Shown: positions 35,571 to 46,149 of the stretch, one piece after another
How positions within the stretch are numbered: position 1 is the stretch's first letter
Layout: every line of letters starts with the position of its first letter
Made by a program: the position numbers and the translations under genes
From: Zoroaster sp. YZ-2022
Lineage: Eukaryota; Echinodermata; Asteroidea; Forcipulatida; Zoroasteridae
NCBI GenBank assembly: GCA_029582265.1
Contig: CM055835.1
Coordinates: 8,361,500-8,425,499, forward strand
Length of the DNA: 64,000 nucleotides
Direction: 5' to 3'
Notes under the pieces: generated by a model
The model's input: the letters and a program-made list of their open reading frames with translations, nothing else
Database searches by the model: none
Told to the model about the DNA's origin: nothing

Positions 35571-36012
35571 TATTGAAAGGCTTGAGCAATATTTTGATGT
35601 TAACTCAATTCCATCGGCCAAGAAAGTGCCTGCATTAATCAGCCTTGTGGGACCCAAAACGTATGGGCTCTTGAAAAATTTAACCACGCCAGACAAGCCA
35701 TCCACAAAGACATACGAGGAGTTAGTGGACATTTTGTCACAACACTTGTCCCCTAAACCACTTGTCATTGCTGAACGTTTTTGTTTTCATAAGCGGGACC
35801 AACTCGAGGGGGAAAGTGTCAGTACATACCTTGCTCAACTTCGGCGGTTAGCTGAACATTGCAATTTTGGTGACTACTTGAATGATGCCCTCCGTGATCA
35901 ATTTGTGTGCGGTTTACGGGCAGGTAGCATCCAGAAGCGACTACTCGTTGAGACAAAACTAACTCTAGGAAAAAGCCTTGGACATTGCCACCGCAATGGA
36001 AACGGCTGCTAA
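35571..36012 (+). pseudogene. Gag of the Mag-like element, second part
   Basis: After the transposon the frame continues with IERLEQYFDVN and the capsid region (LVGPKTYGLLKNL, RFCFHKRDQLEGESV, CNFGDYLNDALRDQFVCGL). These are hallmarks of Mag-like retrotransposon gag. A frameshift near 35970 moves the frame before the nucleocapsid region. Confidence 0.85.
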
Positions 36013-37111
36013 GGATGCAGTTGAACTTCGTCAGCAACTAAAACCTGATCCTACTGTTCACAAATTTGGTGCAGAATCACGTACCTCATCATCGTCTTCA
36101 TGCTACCGCTGCGGGAGGTCAGGTCACTCACCAGATCAGTGTCGATTTAAAGACGCGACTTGCCATTCCTGTGGCAAACCAGGCCACATTGCGCCTGCAT
36201 GTCGTTCCAAGTCACCACAGGCCCCTGCGGATAAAACTGCATCCAAACCTAAGCCAAATAGGCGTAAGAATACTTACCGGGGGAAGGTAAAATCAACAAA
36301 GGTCATGGAGAACATTCCCGATATCGAAAGGGAGGATGATGATGAAATTTTCATTCGAAGAGTCAACATCAACAATGTGAATTCCAAGTGTGACATGAGC
36401 ACAGCGATGTGGGTCACACCAACGGTCAACAATATCCAAATCAAAATGGAAGTTGACACGAGATCTGCCATTTCGATAATTTCAATGGCCGACTATCGTA
36501 AACTCTTCTCGAAAGTAACCCTGCAGCCAACAAGGGTTAAATTGCAAACATATACAGGCGAACGAGTTTCTCCAGCAGGACTATTGGAAGTCCATGTTCA
36601 GTACAACGAACAGAAATGTACACAGAAGCTGTACGTTGTCGAAGGTGGTGGTCCACCCCTCTTTGGTCGTGATTGGCTTGCTTTCGTAAAGTTAAACTGG
36701 CCAAATTTCTTAGCCATGAGAACCTCCTCCCTTGATACAACAAGAGAAAGTTACTTAAACTCACTGCTCAAGAGACATGAGAATTTATTTAGTGATGGAG
36801 TTGGTGAATTACGTGGCATAAAAGGGAAACTCACACTCAAAGACAACGCAAGCCCTGTATTTCTCAAAGCGAGACAAGTGCCCTATGCGCTTCGACCCCA
36901 AGTTGAGATGGAACTGGACAGACTCCAACGAGATAATATAATCTCACCAGTCGCAACAAGTCAATGGGCAACGCCTATCGTACCAGTTCCTAAAAAAAAC
37001 GGTGGAGTTCGAATCTGTGGAGATTTCAAAGTTACGGTCAACGTGAATCTAAAGATTGACCACTACCCCTTGCCCAAAATTGAGGACGTGTTTGCAACAC
37101 TCGCAGGATGA
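35978..37111 (+). pseudogene. Nucleocapsid, protease and start of reverse transcriptase, Mag-like element
   Basis: Two zinc knuckles, CYRCGRSGHSPDQC and CHSCGKPGHIAPAC, lie at about 36100-36200. The protease box reads VDTRSAISII at about 36453, where the family has Asp-Thr/Ser-Gly, so the active-site Gly is replaced by Arg (codon 36461-36463). FGRDWL follows, then the RT fingers with DNASPVFLKARQVPYALRP and PVPKKNGGVRICGDFK. An in-frame TGA at 37109-37111 ends the frame inside the palm, before QRFSKLDLTQAY. Confidence 0.88.
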
Positions 37112-38251
37112 CAAAGATTTAGTAAGCTTGATTTGACACAAGCATATCTGCACATGGTTATGGAGGATGAGTCGAGTAAATTGTTAACACTCAACACGCA
37201 TAAGGGACTTTTTTCAGATGAATCGTCTTGCATTTGGAGTAGCATCCGCCCCAGCAATATGGCAACGTACCATGGAGCAAATCCTCCAAGGAATTCCGGG
37301 TGTGCAATGCATACTTGATGATATGATCGTTATAGGTCGTGATGATAAGGATCATTTCCACAACCTGGAGAGAGTTCTTAATGTTCTCAATGATCGAGGA
37401 TTGAAACTCAACAGGGCAAAGTGTTCTTCAAGAAACGCGTTATCTTCTGTGGGCATAAGATTGATGCTGAGAGACTACACAAAACGCAGGACAAGGTAAA
37501 CGCGGTGAGAAATGCCCCACAGCCTACTAATGTCAGCGAAACTCGCTCATTCCTCGGGCTCATCAACTACTATCACCGTTTCCTGCCAAACTTGGCCACA
37601 GTACTGCATCCACTAAACCAACTGCTTGAGAAAAATCGAAAATGGGTGTGGACTGCAGAATGTAAAAATGCATTCAACATGGCCAAAACACTGATCACTT
37701 CTGAAGACATTTTGACACATTACAATCCAGATCTACAGGTGAAGTTAGCTTGTGATGCCTCACCCTATGGGTTGGGTGCTGTGATGTTTCACGTTATGCC
37801 AGACGGATCCGAGCGACCAATCGCATACGCATCGCGCACACTATCTTCTGCTGAGCGTAATTACTCACAGATCGACAAGGAAGCCTTAGCACTTGTATGG
37901 GGTGTTAAAAAGTTCAATAACTATCTCTATGGAAGGAAATTCACACTGGTGACAGACCATCAGCCGCTAACATCCATATTTAACCCCGCTAAGAGCATTC
38001 CCGCGACCTCCGCGTCACAATTGGTGCGATACGCAGTATTTCTCGCAAGTCATGACTACGATATAGAGTACAAAAATACAACAAAACACTGTAATGCCGA
38101 CGGTCTTTCGAGATTGCCATTACCAGAGGTCAAGACTGGGTATTGTGACCCAGATAATCTTCTCTATGTATCGCAAATTAACCTTGCCAGTAACATCAGC
38201 TCAAGTGGCTCGAGAAACAGAACGAGACATAACACTCGCAAAGGCTCGTGA
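37112..38251 (+). pseudogene. Reverse transcriptase-RNase H, Mag-like element
   Basis: RT continues with FSKLDLTQAYLHM. The frame shifts at a T-run near 37209-37214 and then reads RLAFGVASAPAIWQRTMEQI and the catalytic CILDDMIVIG. It shifts again near 37420 to CGHKIDAERLH. RNase H contains LACDASPYGLGAV, ERPIAYASRTL, IDKEALALVWG and VTDHQPL, ending near ADGLSRLP. Catalytic residues are present but the frame is broken at least twice. Confidence 0.88.
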
Positions 38252-39280
38252 GTATACCATGAAAGGATGGTCTCCTGATAACGACTCTGTCCTCGCACCA
38301 TTTCACACACGTAGAAACGAACTCTCCGTGCATGAGGGATACCTCATGTGGGGACTACGCGTCATCGTTCCACCAAAACTACGCGAAACAGTTCTCGATG
38401 AGCTTCATTCAGGACACCTGGGCGTTGTGAAAATGAAGACGCTCGCACGAGGTTATGCTTGGTGGCCTGGGATCGATCATGATATTGAACAAATTGCAAA
38501 AGGATGCACTGGATGCCAAAGAGTCCAGCGTAATCCAGCTGCGGCACCACTGCATTCATGGGAATGGCCAACAACCCCATGGCAACGCATCCACATTTAC
38601 TACGTCGGGCCGTTCCTTGGACAAATGTATCTAGTTGTAGTGGACGCACACTCAAAATGGCCAGAAATTGTGTGTACAAAATCTTCAAACACAACCCAGA
38701 CCATTGATATTCTCCGTAATGTTTTCTCGCGCAATGGAGTTCCCGAACAGCTGGTCAGTGATAATGGGCCACAGTTTACCTCTGAGGAATTCCAGACATT
38801 CCTTAAAGAGCAATGGGGTAAAACACATCCGATCTGTCCCGTACCACCCAGCAACAAACAGTCTGGCTGAATGCTTCGTACAGACTTTTAAACAAGCTCA
38901 ATGGCGGGGGATCCGGGTCAACATCAGCCAAAATGGCTAATTTTCTTCTCGCTTACAGAAATGCACCACACAGTACCATTGGACAATCTCCTGCTATGCT
39001 GTTCATGAAGAGACAGCTTAGATCTCGCTTGGATATTTTGAAGCCAGACATCCGCCGTCGTATTAGTGACAAACAAATAGACCAGACAACTGCACAAAAA
39101 TCAGCAAGTACAACACGAGAGTTTCACATTGGACAAACCATCTCGGTTCGTGATTATCGAGGCAAAGACAAGTGGATTGTTGGTGTTGTACATTCTCGAA
39201 CTGGTCCCTTGTCTTATGAAGTACGCGTAGGCCCTGATATGATATGGCGCAGACATATTGACCAACTCCCTAGATTCTGA
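38180..39280 (+). pseudogene. Integrase, Mag-like element
   Basis: The H2C2 site (LHSGHLG, then CTGCQRVQ) is intact. The core shows HIYYVGPF where the family has an Asp, so the first catalytic Asp is Tyr (codon 38598-38600). SDNGPQF (second Asp) and NSLAECFVQTFK (Glu) follow, in different frames. A third frame from 38933 carries FLLAYRNAPHSTIGQSPAML and a GPLSYEV-type end. Integrase follows RNase H, the reverse of the Gmr1-type element in this window. Confidence 0.87.
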
Positions 39281-39507
39281 TACTGGAATTTCCCCCGAAA
39301 TGAATAAACAGCACAATCCAGCACCAGAGATTATAGTGGCAACGACTGATGTTCCTTCATCAACACCCGCACCCGCTCAAACCACTCCTGATAAAGAGAC
39401 TCAAAACTCTAAAACTTCTATGCCAGTTAGTTCCCGAGTGGGTGAACGTCGTAAATCAAATAATCAAAGTAAATCTAATAATGTTGTAAATAAATCTTTG
39501 GTTTAGT
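39258..39507 (+). pseudogene. C-terminal tail of Mag-like pol
   Basis: A Pro/Thr/Ser/Asn-rich frame continues after the integrase end and stops at 39505-39507. It has no domain. Such variable tails are common after integrase in this group. No polypurine tract or LTR follows. Confidence 0.5.
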
Positions 39508-39649
39508 AAAAAATTATGAGATACTAGCCCAGATGTTGATTATTTGTTCACTATGAATTTTATATATGTACAAGGTTTTCTTTTTTCACAGAATAGTAGT
39601 TATTGGCCTTATGTTTTGAGCCTAGCAGGTTCTTTCTTCAAAGGCACTC

Positions 39650-41520
39650 GGACTCAAACTTGACCTTTGTTACTCAGAATCGGATCATTGCTACCTTGAT
39701 CCTTCAAAATCAACAAATATGAGTTAATGGAGGATCCCTACTACCTCAATCCGTCAAAATCAACCAATATCAGTTTATGGAGGATCCCTGCTACCTCAAT
39801 CCGTCAAAATCAACCAATATCAGTTTATGGAGGATCCCTGCTACCTCAATCCTTCAAAATCAACCGATATGAGTTTATGGAGGATCCCTGCTACCTCAAT
39901 CTATAAAAATCAACCGATATGAGTTAATGGAGGATCCCTGCTACCTCGATCCTTCAAAATCAACCGATATGAGTTAATGGAGGATCCTTGCTACCTCGAT
40001 CCTTCAAAATCAACCGATATGAGTTAATGGAGCATCCCTGCTACCTTGATCCTTCAAAATCACCCGATGAGTTTATGGAGGATCCCTGCTACCTCAATCC
40101 TTCAAAATCAACCAATGAGTTTATGGTGGATCCCTGCTAACTCAATCCTTCAATAATAATAATAATAATAATGAACATTTGTAATGCGCCGGTATCCGTC
40201 AAAAGAGACGCTCATGGCGCAGTGACACATCAGTGTAAACAAGAAAACAAAATACATGGTAAGAACAATGCAATATAAAATTACAAGGAACAATGATTGT
40301 AAAAAGGCTGACTGGCCCTGGTCAGAATATGCTAGGCAAAGACGACATTCTGACAAGGAAAAACCCTGCATACACAACCATGCAAACAAGGTTGATTTGC
40401 AAAAAATGTAAACACCGTAGCGATACTCTTCACATATTAAACAAAAACAAAAGGTATAAATACATCATCATAAAAGTCAATAGTTAAACATAAGTAAATT
40501 ATACATTAATTTTCAACAAATGAGTTTTGAGAGCAGTTATAAATGAAGCAAGAGATGGAGATTGTTTGACATGCTCAGGTAAATCATTCCACAAAGAAGG
40601 AGCAGCAGCAGCAAAAGAACGTTTTCCCCAGGATCTCTTTGTCAATTTCTTACTCAGAATCAACCGGTATGAGTTTATGGTGGATCCCTGCTACCTCGAT
40701 TCTTCAAAATCAACCGATATGAGTTTATAGTGGATCCCTGCTATACCTCAATCCTTCAAACTCAACCCATATGAGTTTATGGTGGATCCCTACTACCTCG
40801 ATCCTTCAAAATCAACTGGTATGAGTTTATGGTGGATCCCTGCTACATGTACCTCAATCCTTCAAAATCAACCGGTATGAGTTTATAGTGGATCCCTCAA
40901 TCCTTCAAAATCAACAGGTATGAGTTTATGGAGGATCCCTGCTACATCAATCCTTCAAAATCAACCGATATGAGTTTATGGAGGATCCCTGCTATCTCGA
41001 TCCTTCAAAATCAACCCATATGAGTTTATGGAGGATCCCTGCTACCTCAATCCTTCAAAATCAACCGATATGAGTTTATGGAGGATCCCTGCTACCTCGA
41101 TCCTTCAAAATCAACCGATATGAGTTTATGGAGGATCCCTGCTTCCTCAATCCTTCAAAATCAACCGATGAGTTTATGGAGGATCCCTGCTACCTCAATC
41201 CTTCAAAATTAACCGATATGAGTTCATGGAGGATCCCTCTTACCTCGATCCTTCAAAATCAACCGGTATGAGTTTATGGTGGATGCCTGCTACCTCGATC
41301 CTTCAAAATCAACCGATATGAGTTTATGGAGGATCCTTACTACCTTGATCCTTCAAAATCAACCGGTATGAGTTTATGGAGGATCCCTACTACCTTGATT
41401 CTTCAAAATCAACCGATATGAGTTTATGGAGGATCCCTACTATCTTGATTCTTCAAAATCAACTGGTATGAGTTTATGGAGGATCCCTACTATTTCCAAT
41501 CCTTTAAAATCAACTGATAT
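39650..41520 (+). repeat. 50-bp satellite array, about 27 copies, in two blocks
   Basis: The unit contains GGATCCCTGCTACCTCAATC, then CTTCAAAATCAACCGATATG and AGTTTATGGA. GGATCC recurs at 39732, 39782, 39832, 39882, 39932 and 39982, a strict 50-bp period. Block 1 is about 39660-40150 and block 2 about 40655-41520; a LINE fragment lies between. Block 2 has more GGTATG/GTGGATCC variants. A BamHI site recurs in most units. Later units are slightly shorter through loss of AT. Confidence 0.93.
40153..40654 (-). mobile_element. L2/CR1-like LINE 3' end inserted in the satellite
   Basis: On the minus strand the segment from 40652 encodes KRSFAAAAPSLWNDLPEHV and then FITALKTHLLK, with a stop at 40499-40501. 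The 3' UTR contains GCGCATTACAAATG and ends in an (ATT)n tail at about 40155-40172. It is the same family type as the LINE at 47.5-51.1 kb. It is 5'-truncated, as usual for target-primed insertion. Confidence 0.82.
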
Positions 41521-41936
41521 TACATCATTGATTATTGGTAGGCTAAGTCAATGGAATTTCAAATCCTACATCAATCTTACAAAATCATTCAAACCCTCTG
41601 GTTGATTTTGAAGGATTTAGGATGGTTAGAGTTTTAATTTAATAAATACTCTTTATCCATGCCCTGGTAAATCATTTTGAACTAATACCAGTTTGGTTAA
41701 CTTATTTGCGCGATGTACTTTCTTTCTACTAGGCAGTATACTGATTTAAACTATAAATGGTAGAAAATACGGATTCACATCAGATTATGCATATTTAAGG
41801 ATATTTGTTTTTCAATGGAAGTTTATCATTTCACTTTATCACTGCTCCAATCTTGTGTGTCTTAATGTTACAAAAGCTTCTATGACAGGATAAAGCATAA
41901 AACAGTTAATAGAAAATACTTTAATCAAACACTGAC

Positions 41937-42021
41937 CTTATTCAGAACCTTTTTCTGGATTTGATGGGACACGTCGGCCAGCTCATTTTTAAGCTGCCTC
42001 TCCAAATCATTGTCTTTTGAC
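41937..42021 (-). CDS. Host exon of 85 bp, coiled-coil-like, unidentified gene
   Basis: On the minus strand, TTTAATTTCAG precedes the exon and GTCAGTGT follows. The first base completes a codon left open by two bases (TT) in the exon at 60483-60694, giving Leu. Then 28 whole codons follow (SKDNDLERQLKNELAD ... KKVLNK), rich in Leu, Lys, Glu and Gln with heptad-like spacing. Exit phase is 0, matching the exon at 25713-25802. The family is not recognised. The donor is weaker than consensus. Confidence 0.62.
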
Positions 42022-42202
42022 CTGAAATTAAAGTAATGACCATTAACTGTCAGTATATCTACTGTTTAAACCTCACACTTTGTGAGATCCTTGTAATTTG
42101 ATTGGTGCAATACACATCACGAGTTATCAACTAGTTTTGTCATTTGTGCCTTCGCTGCAAAAATTAATACTGGACATGTTATTGCTTTGAATCAAACTCA
42201 TT

Positions 42203-42359
42203 CAGTGGCATAGCCAGTATTTTCAGATTGCAAATATATTTTGCACTGAACTGACAAATTATGTCAATCTTTAGCAGACTTTTTGCCAACAAGTGTGGGG
42301 GGGAAGAGGAAGGGGAGTTGATGGCTGCCCTTGTCTTCCCCCTTTTGGCTATGCCACTG
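42203..42359. mobile_element. hAT-type MITE, 157 bp
   Basis: Ends are CAGTGGCATAGCCAG and its inverse, CTGGCT...GGCTATGCCACTG type (right end GGCTATGCCACTG). Eight-bp flanks are AACTCATT (42195-42202) and AACTCATC (42360-42367), 7 of 8 identical, as expected for hAT target duplications. There is no coding capacity. A degraded relative lies at 51361-51511. Confidence 0.82.
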
Positions 42360-43227
42360 AACTCATCCCCAAGGCTTTCAAGCAGTATTGACCTCAAAAC
42401 AATTAGCAACACCCTATAAACAAGGATGCACTCTGATAAAGAAATCTCCAAAACAATAGTCGTAAAAATTAATAGATGTAGAAAAAGTAGATGATGAGTG
42501 AGTAGATGAGTGATTGGCTGGGATGCAGTTTTCTATTCCCATAAATAATTACTATTTGGATCTATTTCTTTAGTTTACCTAAATAAAACAGGCATACTGT
42601 TGTATAAATCATGCACAAAATGAATAGCATTGTAGTGTATTTAAGCAAACAAAGACGAAAATCGATAGTAGTCATTGGAGTGATTATTGCACAACAGCTG
42701 TTCGGCAGCACAAGCAGAAATTCAATGCTAACCAGCAAAAGATACTTTATTAAGTTCGAAATTTGTTGCTTACCGCAGGGCAATAAAAATGGGCCCTGGT
42801 TAATCAGGACACCAAAATGAAAATGACAAGAGAATAAATCACTGCAATACAAATCTAATGGGCCAAGTCACACAGGAATTGATATAGTATAGTACACGTA
42901 ACATTGTTTTAATCAATGTTATCGATTTCAGTGCTAAAGACCAGTTTACTAATACATTATAATTTATGCACGCATGCGAATAGCGCACCCGTGAGGCAAG
43001 AATAAAGGTAAACAAGACTACATAGTTGAGTATTGTACATGTGTCATGCTGTGGTCTTTTAGAATTATAGAATTAGAATTATTGCAGCATTTACGGGTGT
43101 TCAGCGAGACAAAGTCAGAAAAGAAAGGTATAAGGTTTTTGCATATTCAAAGTGTAGGAGGCAACAAAACAGTAAAGACGATGTACATGTAGGTGGATTA
43201 TGGTAGCTAGGAACAGGGGCAAGGCAT
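42360..43227. other. No gene seen; dispersed repeat at 42537-42630
   Basis: The only repeat recognised is the partner of 24940-25030 (see there). Short frames on both strands have no motif. Confidence 0.45.
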
Positions 43228-43413
43228 GCTCAAATAACACCAGGGGAATAAAAAAGGAATATTTTTTGGGGGGAAGAAATTATTCCTGATCTACCTATTT
43301 ATCATTCAAAGGGAATATTTATTTACAGAAAATTAACAAATAACACCTATTTAATGAACAAATTCAAGGGTTAATATTTATTCATGGTTCTTTAGAAGAG
43401 AATGACTGAATAC

Positions 43414-43640
43414 TGTTACGATAATAAGCTATACTGCCCTCTTGTGACTTATGTTAGTTGCCATGCAGGCAGCCATTACCACATTGTGCAGAGTTGAACA
43501 TGACCGATTTAAATAGTTCTAAACATCCAAGTGTCTTGTCTGAGTTGTCTCTAACTTTATTGACTATCTTCATTGACTATAATAGTGTTACAAACTTAAT
43601 ATAACCATGGAGGAAGGTTTCCTTCCTCCATGATATAACA
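43414..43640. mobile_element. Small solo LTR, 227 bp
   Basis: The segment begins TGTTACGATAATAAG and ends GATATAACA, with TGTTA...TAACA inverted termini, and is flanked by AATAC on both sides (43409-43413, 43641-43645). The related hAT copy near 61930 has GTATACGATCT with no insertion. This gives both a target duplication and an empty site. It also carries a GGAGGAAGG/CCTTCCTCC palindrome at about 43611-43630. Confidence 0.8.
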
Positions 43641-44009
43641 AATACGATCGAGAATTTCCGAAAGGACTCAATATATTTTCCCAACTGCGCCTAAATAATG
43701 GATACCGCCATCTTATCACTTGATTTAATTTTCACAATATCTCGGTCTCTGTCAAAAGCTTGAAAATAAACTTGTGGCTGATAATAGCTTTAAAACGGCG
43801 GTCTGTTAAATCGATACAAAATATAACCAGGCAGGCCATCAGGCTATATATAGCCACTACCACACAGACCCCTTTTACCCATCGACTGTGCTGCTGCAAG
43901 CTTCTTGTGTTTCATGAACAGTGTATGCACAGCCTATCCAAGATTGTGAAAACGTTACACAAACATCTACGAGTGATATGATTCAGACTGTGAACGATTG
44001 ACAAGCCCA

Positions 44010-45263
44010 GCGTGTAAAAGTCGGGTTGACCGTGTCGGATGCAAAACCTTTGAATTGTGGTGTACCCAAGGGTTCCGTGTTGGGTCCAGTTTTATTTAGC
44101 TTATACACGGTTCCACTGGAGGATATTATTCTCCATAATGGTTTTCAGTACATAATGTATGCTGACGACACCCAACTGTATGTCACATGCGATAGTGATC
44201 GGGTTCCTAAGGTGGCAATCGGGGACTTTGTGGACGAGATCTGCCATTGGATGCGAGCAAATATGCTCACATTGAATGACGGTAAGACTGAAATGGTGCA
44301 CTTCTCCTCAAAATTTGCTGGCGAAGGTCCGGTTCCTTGGTGTGATGTGCGGATTGGTGGCGTTGACATAGCTCCTTCAGAAACCATACATAATCTTGGA
44401 GTCATTATGGATGCGGCTGGGACCATGTCAACTCATGTTGCGAACCTGTGTAGATCGGCATCTTTCGCGATGTGGAAATTGGGACGAATTAGGAATCTTT
44501 CAGACCAAAGTGCTACTGAAAAATTAGTTCATGCATTTGTCACATCCCGGTTTGATTACTGTAATAGTTTACTTTTTGGTCTCCGTACACAAGAAACTAA
44601 AAAGTTACAACTTATTCAGAATTCTGCTGTGCGTCTCATCACTAGGACAAAGAGATTCAAACATATAACATTTGTACTACAGAAACTTCATTGGCTTCCG
44701 GTATCGCAGTGAATAAAATTTAAAATTAATTGCTTAACGTATAGAATTCTCCACAGCGCAGCTCCGATCTACATGGAAGAGCTCCTGAGTCTTCATGTTC
44801 CTAGCTGCAGTGTGTGTAGTAAAACTCTGCCTGAGGCAACCTCTGTCATGCAATATTTTATTATGGTGAGCGTGCTTTTTCTGTTTGTGCCCCATATTTG
44901 TGGAACAGTTTGCCTCACAAACTTCTTTTAACTGATAATTATACTCATTTTAAATCTAAACTGAAGACTTTTATTTTAATTCATAATTTTTATTTATATA
45001 TATATATTTTTTTGTAATTGTGTACTTTTTACTATTTAGTCGCTTTTATGGTGTTATAATTGATTTTTAGCTATTTTTATAATTTGATTTATCTTTTTAG
45101 ATTTTAGATTTTAATTGTTATTGTAAATGCTTAGTACTTTTTAATGCGCTTTATGGTGTTAAAATTGCTATTTTGGTATATTTGTCAGACGCATTGAGAT
45201 GTTTTAACATGTAATGCGTGTTACTAAGAATAAATTTACATTACATTACAATACATTACATTA
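44010..45263 (+). mobile_element. 5'-truncated L2/CR1-like LINE with (ACATT)n tail
   Basis: The copy begins inside reverse transcriptase at 44010, where the paralogous hAT sequence at about 62299 reads GAGCCCACCAATATTC without a break. It ends in ACATTACATTACAATACATT-type pentamers at about 45237-45263. The pentamer tail differs from the (TTA)n tail of the LINE at 47.5 kb, so it is a different family. The target duplication is at most 1-2 bp. Confidence 0.85.
44011..45000 (+). pseudogene. LINE reverse transcriptase, C-terminal half
   Basis: The frame from the truncation point shows GVPKGSVLGPVLF and the catalytic YADDTQLY (about 44158), then the thumb region with LTLNDGKTEMVHF, HAFVTSRFDYCN and KLHWLPVSQ. 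A TGA at 44710-44712 interrupts the frame in the place of an expected basic residue. It then reads AAPIYMEELLSLHVPS and a broken LWNSLPHKL-type end. The N-terminal RT part and the endonuclease are absent by truncation. Confidence 0.85.
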
Positions 45264-45900
45264 CCAATATTCTAGTCCAAAGTATGTTGGAACATGAGCA
45301 GTTGAATTTCACGCCACAGTTTTGGACCAATCAAAAAATTCGGATTCGACCTGGATACAGCCTGTCGAAAGCCAACATGGATTGAACCATTCATATTTAT
45401 GGGGTATAATCATAATTGTCAAGTTGAGAGCTTAAAATGGACTTTAAACCACATGATAAATGGATTTTATGGTTTTGGGGGAACAAAAGTCAGAAGTTAC
45501 AATTTAAACCACCGTCTAGCTCATATTGTTGAACATCCCTGTAATTATAAATGAGTTTTCTCTTCACAGTACATGTCTGCATTAAATAACTGCTGATCGG
45601 ACCACCTTTGTTTTAAACCACCGTTCATGTAATTTCGCCTTGTTCAGATGCAAAATGTCTAATGTTTTGAACATGGAGATCAGTCTCCAAATCCAAAATT
45701 GTTGTTGTTTTGTACGTGATTTTGGATTTTAGATTTTAGATTTCTTTTTTTAAATGGACCGATTATACAATGTCGTTGAGGCACGAGCGACATGTTCAGG
45801 ACATGTTTTGTCTCCGCCATATCGTGCGTGCTCGTTTTATCAAGTGGCACAATTACCAAAATCAAAATCCGAAAACATTTCACCAACCTATAAACATTGA

Positions 45901-46149
45901 TGAAGTTTTGTGAGGGATATGATACCTTTTCAAATTTGTTTGGCACTATATTATACTCTTACACAGTTTCAGTCTTGGTACAATACTTGGTTGATTAATC
46001 TTCTGAGGGTTTCAAGAATATTACATACACTATCCCTGCCAGTCTGAATCATGTGTGTGACCAGAAAGATTCTTACATGACACAATATACATATATCTAT
46101 GAAGGCTAATGTTAAAGCCAGACTTGAACGATAAGTAAAAAAAAAATTA
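45901..46149. other. No feature seen
   Basis: Short unassigned sequence between the old hAT copy and the Penelope relic. Confidence 0.4.

Larger units (their letters stand above)
31240..39507 (+). mobile_element. Mag-like Ty3/Gypsy retrotransposon relic, split by a Tc1-type transposon
   Basis: Order is 5' LTR (end only), primer site, gag, two zinc knuckles, protease, reverse transcriptase, RNase H, integrase, which is the canonical Gypsy order. Without the transposon at 31765-35570 the element would be about 4.4 kb. The left boundary is approximate: the 5' LTR start was not found, because no matching 3' LTR exists. The 3' end runs out near 39507 and a satellite follows at about 39650. Many frameshifts and stops show it is old. 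Confidence 0.85.
43228..45900 (+). mobile_element. Old hAT-derived element copy with nested insertions
   Basis: It shares long stretches with the complete hAT element at 61385-62700 in the same orientation, including TTTACCCATCGACTGTGCTG, GCAAGCTTCTTGTGTTTCAT and GGAGATCAGTCTCCAAAT. Its own ends are missing. The intact copy provides the empty-site sequence for two insertions here: a 227-bp solo LTR (43414-43640) and a truncated LINE (44010-45263). It also has a longer segment at about 45330-45600 with no match in the other copy. Confidence 0.78.
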
